A DNA stretch of 64,000 nucleotides from the NCBI GenBank assembly GCA_037179385.1, contig CM074200.1, forward strand, positions 35,219,884 to 35,283,883, in the 5' to 3' direction. Both the position numbers and the translations under genes were made by a program. Under the pieces are notes generated by a model that did no database searches, was not told where the DNA came from, and saw only the letters and a list, made by a program, of their open reading frames with translations. This DNA is from Holothuria scabra (lineage: Eukaryota > Echinodermata > Holothuroidea > Aspidochirotida > Holothuriidae). Positions 62,801 to 64,000 of this stretch are shown here, one piece after another. Position 1 is the stretch's first letter. The number at the start of each line of letters is the position of its first letter.

Positions 62801-63932
62801 ATTTAACAATTTTCATGTCAGAAGTGGCTGGTATTGCAAGTCCGTTTGTGTGCCTTTGGTGGGAGCTACGATGTTAAGTGTGAGATTTGTGTTCCATGGA
62901 ATGCAGTACTATTGTAATTGATGAAAATTTTTGGAAGCTTCTTTTCCTCTAAAATTGAAGTATTTCTTGAAGTTAGCAAAATGTGAAAAGGTAGAAAAGC
63001 CAAAAAAAAAAAAACTGAGTTTTGTTTTCTGCTTTGCACTGTAAATGACACTTTAGCTTTACTTCCTTCATCCTTCCTGCTCATTAAAAAAGTATATCTT
63101 TTTTAAATTTAAGGTATTTTATTCAAGTTTGCAATAATATATATAAGATTTAAAATACTGTATTTTAATTTCTGTTGTCTCAGGTCTGTCACCTTTGCCA
63201 GAGAAAAGGCTCAACTTTTACAAGGTGAGTCACTTAGATTGGTTCATATATGCCTCAATGTGAGACCATACCCCATTGTATTTTAAACTTACACAAATGT
63301 ACTTTGAGAGGGTTTGTGAGTTGATAGAATTTTACACTTCAAAGAGATACAAAAAAAAATGTTACCCTATTGTATTTCAAACACACAAACATACTTACAA
63401 CCTTTTGGTTTGCTTCCCTCTAAACTTGAAACCTTTTATTTTTTTACTTGTTTTTGTACCGCTACTGGTTATTTTGATGAAATTCAGTTATTTATCAAGG
63501 TATTTTAGAGAACTTTCAAAACTGATGGTACAAAATTGAAAAAAAAAAATCATTCTATGCAGTAAAGATATCAAAAGGAAATTAGGCATGTCAGTATTAA
63601 ACATTTGATATTTGGGGAAATTTTGTTTATTGATATGCTAGGAACATAAAGTGATCTGAGTTTTACTGTTATGATTACAGTAAAAACTCGAGAGTAGAAA
63701 AACAATACAATAGCGGTGTTTTTGCAGGTATAGGAACCTCTTTTGCAGAGCCCATAATATTGTTTGTCTTTGTTTATAGAGAGCCCAAGTAAAATTCTCT
63801 ACGGTTACAACCCCAATCCAGGGAAAGTTTTGGACCAGGATCAAGTAGAAGCCTTCCGCCAAAGACAGCAGGCTCGTAAACAGCGAAGGTCAAAAGGACA
63901 ACAACCCAAGAAGCAGTTGTTTGAAGCTAAAG
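17731..63932 (+). CDS. setdb1: SETDB1-type histone H3K9 methyltransferase, 24 coding exons, 3' end outside window
   Basis: Joined exons encode 1014 residues with no stop, and every junction keeps phase. Order: coiled-coil N-terminus (1-63); duplicated exon pair (64-176); SIM-type motif VELIEIDDDSDEE (227-239); triple Tudor (about 248-460, with FFDDGY and YRGSTRLEP); second SIM-like motif EIIDLE (524-529); MBD (about 580-655, with YKTPCGKTLRSM); pre-SET with Cys 716, 718, 722, 728, 730, 768, 772, 774 and 778; SET-N (GWGIRC, YFAELDHI; 799-847); then the insertion that divides SET in this family. SET-C and post-SET must lie to the right of 64000. Known family role: nuclear enzyme that methylates H3K9, recruited by SUMOylated corepressors, and silences transposons. 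The N-terminal start and the exon content between 53842 and 60371 are the least certain parts. Confidence 0.95.
17843..21061 (+). other. Intron; decayed AGGTCA-type repeats, no other gene
   Basis: Single degenerate copies of the array unit lie near 19225-19265 and 19480-19500, with a GTCT microsatellite at 19311-19340. A dispersed fragment AAGTTGTCAATATCAACTCA near 18455 recurs near 49074. An open frame at 20177-20551 has no recognised homology. Confidence 0.5.
21062..21140 (+). CDS. setdb1: setdb1 exon, codons 38-64 (coiled coil)
   Basis: Acceptor TTTATTTACAG, donor AAAAAG|GTCAGA, 79 nt, phase 1 in and 2 out. It encodes DEIERLLETQLDEVKKLKE, a heptad-like charged helix continuing the N-terminal coiled coil. 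Confidence 0.85.
21141..22140 (+). other. Intron; nothing notable
   Basis: Contains G-rich stretches at 21225-21260 and 21545-21670 and a C9/A-run just before the next acceptor. No gene or known repeat. Confidence 0.5.
22141..22311 (+). CDS. setdb1: setdb1 exon, codons 64-121 (first copy of duplicated exon)
   Basis: Acceptor TTGTCTTTTCAG, weak donor CCAAG|GTTTGT, 171 nt, phase 2 in and 2 out. It encodes SDPTLFTSNINESNPW, then LYEELKG and a basic end KHKKQKLNG. The core DPTLF-x-S-x-I-x(3)-NPW-x(4)-LYEE is repeated in the next exon. I do not recognise this module in vertebrate SETDB1. Skipping it keeps frame. Confidence 0.88.
22312..26842 (+). other. Intron; one SINE and one SINE fragment, no gene
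   Basis: Besides the SINE at 22403-22625, an antisense SINE body fragment (CCCAGTTTCCAACCAATTGG) lies near 25828-25930. The rest is AT-rich unique sequence. Open frames at 22808-23227 (minus) and elsewhere look accidental. Confidence 0.5.
22403..22625 (+). mobile_element. tRNA-derived SINE
   Basis: It has an A-box-like TGGTTAGAGCATCAGAC (22411 on) and a B-box GAGTTCGAATTCTG (22446-22459). The body follows as ACGGAACCTACTGCC, GTGCCTGGTGCTCAGCAT and AACCAATTGGTCAGGTG. The pol III boxes are tRNA-spaced. It lies inside the intron between the duplicated exons. Confidence 0.85.
26843..27007 (+). CDS. setdb1: setdb1 exon, codons 121-176 (second copy of duplicated exon)
   Basis: Acceptor TTCTTTTGGTAG, strong donor AACA|GTAAGA, 165 nt, phase 2 in and 2 out. 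It encodes DDPTLFKSRIHNYNPW, then LYEEMEPDD and LIEKREKLK, collinear with the preceding exon. A nearer AG at 26849-26850 would give the wrong phase, so 26843 was chosen. Confidence 0.88.
27008..28407 (+). other. Intron; nothing notable
   Basis: AT-rich unique-looking sequence, no gene or known repeat seen. Confidence 0.5.
28408..28623 (+). CDS. setdb1: setdb1 exon, codons 176-248 (SUMO-interacting motif)
   Basis: The acceptor is GATAATAG|GGAG and the donor is TCAAA|GTGAGT; 216 nt, phase 2 in and 2 out. A short helix (EKLEVLRQQN) is followed by a Ser/Thr/Pro-rich linker and VELIEIDDDSDEE, a hydrophobic core with an acidic tail as in SUMO-interacting motifs. Human SETDB1 has EIIEIPDEDDD at the equivalent place before its Tudor domains. 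Confidence 0.93.
28624..29368 (+). repeat. Intron carrying two degenerate AGGTCA-array units
   Basis: TTATGGTGAGAAGATGG...AGGTCAAAGGTCATCTGGGG near 28700-28770, then CTTGCTAACATGATATCTTA and a second, poorer copy near 28850-28915. Each matches the ~150-bp unit of the arrays at 10640 and 14686. Confidence 0.7.
29369..29471 (+). CDS. setdb1: setdb1 exon, codons 248-282 (Tudor 1)
   Basis: Acceptor CATTTTGCAG, donor GGCCAG|GTAAGT, 103 nt, phase 2 in and 0 out. KGSHVLAKWKDNCWFKGTLV is the first Tudor barrel strand pair (family: ...W-x-KGTL...). Confidence 0.94.
29472..30220 (+). repeat. Intron with a degenerate ~40-bp tandem repeat (29680-30010)
   Basis: The unit is roughly GGTTAGAGGATATCCTAGTA plus TGGTTAAAGGGTACCTTTAA, about eight diverged copies. 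KpnI-type GGTACC words recur. The remainder of the intron is unremarkable. Confidence 0.75.
30221..30344 (+). CDS. setdb1: setdb1 exon, codons 283-324 (Tudor 1 end, Tudor 2 start)
   Basis: Acceptor TTATTCTCAACAG, donor GTTG|GTAAGT, 124 nt, phase 0 in and 1 out. QKFKVRIERERDSVQIVVSG completes Tudor 1. ELTIGQRIV begins Tudor 2 (human: LYVGSRVVAKY). Confidence 0.93.
30345..32606 (+). other. Intron; nothing notable
   Basis: AT-rich with a short CA tract near 31290. No gene or recognisable transposon. Confidence 0.5.
32607..32688 (+). CDS. setdb1: setdb1 exon, codons 324-351 (Tudor 2)
   Basis: Acceptor CACTTTTTTCAG, donor GGAAG|GTCAGT, 82 nt, phase 1 in and 2 out. DDCLYAGVIAEMP matches human VWLYAGIVAETP. 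Confidence 0.94.
32689..33516 (+). repeat. Intron with (GTCT)n and (GTAT)n microsatellites
   Basis: GTCT/GTAT-type simple repeats at about 32735-32815 and 33275-33300. Nothing else recognised. Confidence 0.7.
33517..33723 (+). CDS. setdb1: setdb1 exon, codons 351-420 (Tudor 2 to Tudor 3)
   Basis: Acceptor TTCTCTACCAG, donor AAATG|GTAAGT, 207 nt, phase 2 in and 2 out. It encodes YLVFFDDGYVQYM (human FLIFFDDGYASYV), the NVWDDVEE and DYLEQYPFRPLVR linker, and VKTEFQGKW opening Tudor 3. Confidence 0.96.
33724..35333 (+). mobile_element. Intron with a SINE (about 33922-34440) split by a MITE (34046-34332)
   Basis: The SINE head (GGTCTAGTGACAGAGCATTC, then ACATGTCATACCAAG) and its body (GGAACCTACTTTTATTG, GTGCATGGTGCTTCG, CAACCAGTGCCCC) are separated by a + copy of the TTTAAAGG MITE. 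The MITE begins CTTTAAAGGCC, then CACCCCAAACAGTG, contains TTGCTTCAGGGTGATTATA, and ends near TTAGGCCTTG. The intact SINE at 58600 has CTTTAAA at the insertion point. The rest (34450-35333) is unremarkable. Confidence 0.7.
35334..35454 (+). CDS. setdb1: setdb1 exon, codons 420-460 (Tudor 3)
   Basis: Acceptor TTTTTCATTTAG, donor GTG|GTAAGT, 121 nt, phase 2 in and 0 out. LRAKVVEVDSSLV and EWLYRGSTRLEPVYRF match human KSRVEEVDGSLV and EWIYRGSTRLEPMFSM. Confidence 0.96.
35895..37500 (-). mobile_element. CR1/L2-like LINE, 5'-truncated, reverse-transcriptase part
   Basis: Read on the minus strand: FPDHLKLARVTPV (about 37470), VFVDISKAFDIVNHNILL, GVPQGSILGPLLF (about 37055), VLFADDTSILF (about 36960), WFKENKLSLNVKKTHFMLF, KFLGLLIDPHLTW, and RRAIRLITSSHF near the end (36420). 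The FADD catalytic motif is intact. A stop precedes GVPQGS, a one-base shift follows it, and another stop lies near 37395. The 3' region runs to about 35895 and ends GAAGTGAATTGAATT, typical of such LINEs. Confidence 0.9.
37502..37540. repeat. Short (AGGTT)n tract
   Basis: About seven units of AGGTT, two of them imperfect. It resembles TTAGG pentamers but is too short and isolated to be called telomeric. Confidence 0.8.
38233..38332 (+). CDS. setdb1: setdb1 exon, codons 461-494
   Basis: Acceptor ATAATAATACAG, donor CCAG|GTAAAG, 100 nt, phase 0 in and 1 out. A basic linker after Tudor 3 (RYGQGVTPRQVQQNVKRVEY). Confidence 0.85.
38480..38680 (+). CDS. setdb1: setdb1 exon, codons 494-561 (second SIM-like motif)
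   Basis: Acceptor TTACAATGTAG, donor TTCG|GTAAGA, 201 nt, phase 1 in and 1 out. A basic segment (KGRKQMARK, RVRKVQV) precedes EEEPEIIDLEQDEPRE, which has the I-I-D-L core and flanking acids of a SUMO-interacting motif. A KDRKEKKKF basic end could serve nuclear localisation. Confidence 0.9.
38960..39350 (-). pseudogene. LINE reverse-transcriptase relic with altered catalytic motif
   Basis: The minus strand reads DFQHISNWSKQIEIHNSK, then SGVPQGFVLGPTLF, FQFADHYTF, LPLNASKFAVMHISRGK. GVPQG and the box C position are clear, but FADD is FADH here, so one catalytic aspartate is lost. It is a different lineage from the LINE at 35895, judging by the divergent residues. Confidence 0.8.
39500..39750 (+). 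mobile_element. tRNA-derived SINE
   Basis: AAGTGGTCAGATATTTAGAG and CATCTGACTTGAG (A-box region), then AAGTTTGAATCCTGG (B-box), then a body with GCATCAGCACTGG, GAACCACAAGTGG and ATTGAGCCATTAAAC. Collinear with the copies at 22403 and 14018. Confidence 0.75.
39845..40026 (+). CDS. setdb1: setdb1 exon, codons 561-621 (start of MBD)
   Basis: Acceptor CATCTCTCTTACAG, donor CTG|GTAAGA, 182 nt, phase 1 in and 0 out. HTCGPSCV (human HVCSYTCL), NINPLKLPHVCGWTREL (human KNPLLVPLLYDFRRM) and ILYKTPCGKTL (human VIYKTPCGLCL) place it at the methyl-CpG-binding-like domain. Confidence 0.96.
40027..40691 (+). other. Intron; nothing notable
   Basis: AT-rich, no gene or known repeat. Confidence 0.5.
40692..40719 (+). 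CDS. setdb1: setdb1 28-nt microexon, codons 622-631 (MBD)
   Basis: Acceptor TCCTCTTTCAG, donor ACT|GTAAGT, phase 0 in and 1 out. RSMEDVDLY matches human RTMQEIERYL. Omitting its 28 nt would shift the frame inside the MBD. Confidence 0.92.
40720..42229 (+). other. Intron containing a TTAA-type TIR element
   Basis: 41291-42177 is the element described separately. A C-rich stretch lies at 40750-40790. Nothing else seen. Confidence 0.6.
41291..42177. mobile_element. TTAA-flanked TIR element, 887 bp
   Basis: TTAA at 41291-41294 is followed by AGCAGGTTATGCTGTT. The right end AACAGCACAACCTGCT is followed by TTAA at 42174-42177. The terminal repeats match in 15 of 16 positions. A TTAA target duplication is the hallmark of piggyBac- and Kolobok-type transposons. 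No transposase is recognised, so it is a non-autonomous or deleted copy. Confidence 0.85.
42230..42375 (+). CDS. setdb1: setdb1 exon, codons 631-679 (MBD end)
   Basis: Acceptor TCTTTATTTCAG, donor ATG|GTAAGT, 146 nt, phase 1 in and 0 out. DHFDFSPYVFTLTRKF matches human EMFCLDPYVLVDRKF. IPDISHGDEPTPV corresponds to human LDITYGKEDVPL. Confidence 0.95.
42376..44463 (+). other. Intron with MITE copies
   Basis: A decayed reverse fragment of the TTTAAAGG MITE lies at about 42830-42990 (TTGTCTGGATGAGGACGAGT). A different MITE lies at 43258-43484. The rest shows no gene. Confidence 0.55.
43258..43484. mobile_element. MITE, CTATAGAGGC family, copy 1
   Basis: The left CTATAGAGGCTTTGCAATTG with CGTCAC and the right ATGACGTCATGTG with AAAGCCTCTATAG are inverted repeats of about 27 bp around a CpG-containing interior (ACATGTACTCCAAGATGGCC). 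A second copy lies at 61703-61925. Confidence 0.85.
44464..44595 (+). CDS. setdb1: setdb1 exon, codons 680-723 (pre-SET, first cysteine cluster)
   Basis: Acceptor TTCTCACTGACAG, donor AAG|GTAAGC, 132 nt, phase 0 both sides. CVNEVDESPPPVFKY (human CVNEIDTTPPPQVAY) precedes FLVCCDCTDNCK with zinc ligands Cys 716, 718 and 722. Confidence 0.97.
44596..45673 (+). other. Intron with a CpG-dense patch at about 45340-45600
   Basis: A local stretch has many CpGs (CACTCGCGAGAGC, CTCACGCGGAGCTCG, ACGTACCGCGTGAC) and an E-box CACGTG at 45449-45454, unlike the AT-rich intron around it. No terminal repeats or ORF with homology were found. Confidence 0.6.
45674..45795 (+). CDS. setdb1: setdb1 exon, codons 724-764 (pre-SET)
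   Basis: Acceptor CTACTATTAG, donor ACCGG|GTAAGA, 122 nt, phase 0 in and 2 out. DKSKCACQQLTIEAT (human DKSKCACHQLTIQAT) gives Cys 728 and 730. GVANPDAGYVYRRL matches human QINPNSGYQYKRL. Confidence 0.97.
45796..47542 (+). other. Intron; SINE-tail fragment, otherwise nothing
   Basis: GGTTGGAAACTAGGCAGTGA followed by AACTCCCTCTAACTAAC near 46732-46780 resembles a SINE tail. No gene. Confidence 0.45.
47543..47647 (+). CDS. setdb1: setdb1 exon, codons 764-799 (pre-SET second cysteine cluster)
   Basis: Acceptor TCTTCCTTCACAG, donor AAGAA|GTAAGT, 105 nt, phase 2 in and 2 out. LYECNDKCKCSSQCHNRVVQ supplies Cys 768, 772, 774 and 778, completing nine. GLQLRLQVFKTEKK (human GLQVRLQLFKTQNK) leads into SET. 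Confidence 0.97.
47648..49682 (+). other. Intron; partial MITE, otherwise nothing
   Basis: 47673-47785 is the left third of a TTTAAAGG MITE (TTTAAAGGCCAGG, CCCCTCCCACAACAGAC, TTTATTGCTTCAGGGTGA). The dispersed AAGTTATCGATATCAACTCA lies near 49074. No gene. Confidence 0.6.
49683..49825 (+). CDS. setdb1: setdb1 exon, codons 799-847 (SET-N)
   Basis: Acceptor TTCTTTTTGACAG, donor ATTG|GTAAGT, 143 nt, phase 2 in and 1 out. [20 protein letters not shown] (human [20 protein letters not shown]) holds the GWG cofactor-binding motif. DQYFAELDHI ends SET-N where the family's insertion begins. Its last ~54 nt seeded the minisatellite that follows. Confidence 0.97.
49773..51740 (+). repeat. 73-bp minisatellite built from the exon end and its 5' splice site
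   Basis: The unit is GTAAGTGTAGGGATCAATTA, then TGTTAGGGGACAGCATGGGA, then GAAATCAGTATTTTGCAGAG, then TTAGATCACATTG. The GT of ATTG|GTAAGT recurs exactly every 73 bp from 49826 to 51578: 25 intact sites, the first being the real one. About 54 nt of each unit derives from exon codons up to DHI, and about 19 nt from the intron start. The last two units (near 51650 and 51715) have lost the GT. Variant marks recur 803 bp apart (11 units): TTAAAGGACAGCAGTG at 50651 and 51454, GACATCATGG at 50438 and 51241, GATCACTTATG at 50494 and 51297. Confidence 0.97.
51741..52550 (+). other. Rest of intron; nothing notable
   Basis: Unique-looking sequence running to the acceptor CTCATCCTCAG. Confidence 0.5.
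52551..52653 (+). CDS. setdb1: setdb1 exon, codons 847-881 (start of SET insertion)
   Basis: Acceptor TCTCATCCTCAG, weak donor AAAAG|GTTTTT, 103 nt, phase 1 in and 2 out. EVVEKIKEGYESGVESD matches human ESVENFKEGYESDAPCS. An acidic run SEDEEEE and TTGKK follow. Confidence 0.93.
52654..53700 (+). mobile_element. Intron with a reverse TTTAAAGG MITE (52746-53051) and a tRNA-related SINE (53255-53530)
   Basis: MITE: CTTAAGGGGCTTGTCTTCTC, CGCCCCAAACTGC, then TTGTGTCTGGATGAAGGACA, GTGGGAGGGGC, and AGGCCTTTTT at the far end. SINE (antisense): CCGGCCAGGAATCAAACTCC (B-box complement) and CCTGGTTGCTAAGC near 53448-53490, with a GGCAACCAATTCAACAATTT body. Confidence 0.65.
53701..53841 (+). CDS. setdb1: setdb1 exon, codons 881-928 (SET insertion)
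   Basis: Acceptor TTGCTTTTGAAG, donor ACAAG|GTAAGC, 141 nt, phase 2 in and 2 out. An acidic-serine stretch (DLSPPSDSSSDDEFIPSN) is followed by a basic segment (KMKKKS, EPKKVTETR), the composition expected of the variable insertion inside SETDB1 SET. Confidence 0.88.
54232..54350 (+). repeat. ~40-bp minisatellite, three units; related pair at 55330-55417
   Basis: The unit is approximately GGATGGGAGTTGCTCATTTG followed by TGTGTTAGCAAAGGGCCTT, three copies here. Two further units (GGCAGAGGGTCTTGGGATGG; TTGGCAGAGGGCCTTGGGAT) lie about 1 kb downstream at 55330-55417. Confidence 0.8.
55726..55762 (+). CDS. Possible alternative setdb1 exon
   Basis: The acceptor ACCCCTTCCCAG is good and joins in frame with the previous exon (AG|A), giving RLKYMTKSTRSFH, which vaguely resembles the YATRRQTRG stretch of vertebrate SETDB1. 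The nearest donor, CAT|GTAACC, leaves phase 0, which does not fit the next exon (phase 2) and would bring a stop there. Either an exon is missing in between, or this is a poison or false exon. The open frame actually runs on to 55936. Confidence 0.3.
56020..56150 (+). repeat. Dispersed repeat, copy 1 (copy 2 at 62285-62395)
   Basis: Shared order: CTACCTC(A/G)AGTCAAAA, GCATGAAAAAT, CT(A/G)ACAGTC, then ATCTT and GAGCTGA. Copy 1 has AT-rich palindromic sequence (ATATATAT tracts) inserted or expanded at 56046-56082. Confidence 0.65.
60372..60437 (+). CDS. setdb1: setdb1 exon, codons 928-950 (SET insertion)
   Basis: The acceptor is a long CT tract then CTAACCCCCAAG; the donor is TCTTG|GTGAGC; 66 nt, phase 2 in and 2 out. 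The only open frame, QSPGGTKLVLRRTSEEKSGD, joins both neighbours in phase (AG|T and TG|G). No family match is clear, because this part of SETDB1 is poorly conserved. Confidence 0.75.
60438..63183 (+). other. Intron with a second MITE copy and a dispersed repeat
   Basis: 61703-61925 is a CTATAGAGGC-family MITE and 62285-62395 a copy of the 56020 repeat. A G run lies at 62020-62032. No gene. Confidence 0.55.
61703..61925. mobile_element. MITE, CTATAGAGGC family, copy 2 (reverse)
   Basis: It starts TATAGAGACTTATCATATGA with CGTCAC, contains GGCCATGTTGGAGTACATGT, and ends GTGACGTAATTGCAAAGCCT with CTATTG. It is inverted relative to copy 1 at 43258. Confidence 0.8.
63184..63224 (+). CDS. setdb1: setdb1 exon, codons 950-964
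   Basis: Acceptor TTCTGTTGTCTCAG, donor CAAG|GTGAGT, 41 nt, phase 2 in and 1 out. SVTFAREKAQLLQ. Supported mainly by good splice sites and phase agreement on both sides. Confidence 0.8.
63225..63779 (+). other. Intron; nothing notable
   Basis: AT-rich with A runs, ending in the acceptor TCTTTGTTTATAG. Confidence 0.5.
63780..63932 (+). CDS. setdb1: setdb1 exon, codons 964-1015 (SET insertion, YGYNP motif)
   Basis: Acceptor TTTGTTTATAG, donor AAAG|GTAATG, 153 nt, phase 1 in and 1 out. SKILYGYNPNPGKVLDQ matches human SRNYGYNPSPVKPEG, a conserved island within the insertion. It is followed by a Gln/Arg/Lys-rich helix (RQRQQARKQRRSKGQQPKK) that could be a nuclear-localisation signal. The SET-C exons must follow beyond the window. 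Confidence 0.93.
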
Positions 63933-64000
63933 GTAATGAGATGCATTTATGCAAAGTTTGGCTAGTTTAAGGGCAACAGCAGTTGCCTCAAATTTAGTTA

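Overview
The window is eukaryotic nuclear DNA, AT-rich, intron-rich and full of transposon relics. It holds one recognisable protein-coding gene on the + strand: the 5' and central part of a SETDB1 (eggless/ESET) histone H3-lysine-9 methyltransferase gene. 24 coding exons (17731-63932) join with consistent reading phase and GT-AG borders into 1014 codons. The gene runs off the right edge before the second half of its split SET domain. The taxon is inferred: SETDB1 architecture, AGGTCA-rich dispersed repeats, many TAGGCCTA-like words and tRNA-derived SINEs suggest a marine invertebrate deuterostome, most likely an echinoderm.

Layout. 1-17670: no gene seen; a mosaic of mobile-element relics. 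It contains a cluster of inverted 13-bp motifs (127-1661), LINE fragments (2885-3152, 9540-9950, 10270-10640, 11361-11554), a TIR element (3150-4825) with a nested MITE, a 2-kb hAT-like element (11555-13540), and two long tandem arrays (about 10640-13910 and 14686-16508) whose units carry nuclear-receptor-type AGGTCA direct repeats. 17671-17842: first recognised exon, with an acceptor, short 5' UTR, two upstream ATGs and the chosen start at 17731. 21062-28623: N-terminal coiled coil, a duplicated exon pair and a SUMO-interacting-type motif. 29369-35454: triple Tudor region. 38233-38680: linker with a second SIM-like motif. 39845-42375: MBD. 44464-47647: pre-SET with nine zinc-binding cysteines. 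49683-49825: first half of SET. 52551-63932: acidic/basic insertion that splits SET.

The most unusual structure is at 49773-51740. The last ~54 nt of the SET-N exon plus the start of its intron have been amplified into a 73-bp minisatellite. There are 25 copies of an intact 5' splice site, and an 11-unit (803-bp) block has itself been duplicated. Every intact unit contains an AG acceptor-like site 15 nt before the GT, so each could act as an in-frame 5-codon microexon. Introns elsewhere carry a CR1/L2-like LINE (about 35895-37500, antisense), further RT relics, SINEs, and at least three MITE/TIR families, two of them at TTAA-type sites.

Protein logic (known for the family): Tudor domains bind modified H3, the MBD and pre-SET frame the catalytic module, and SIMs link the enzyme to SUMOylated corepressors, giving H3K9 methylation and silencing, including of transposons.
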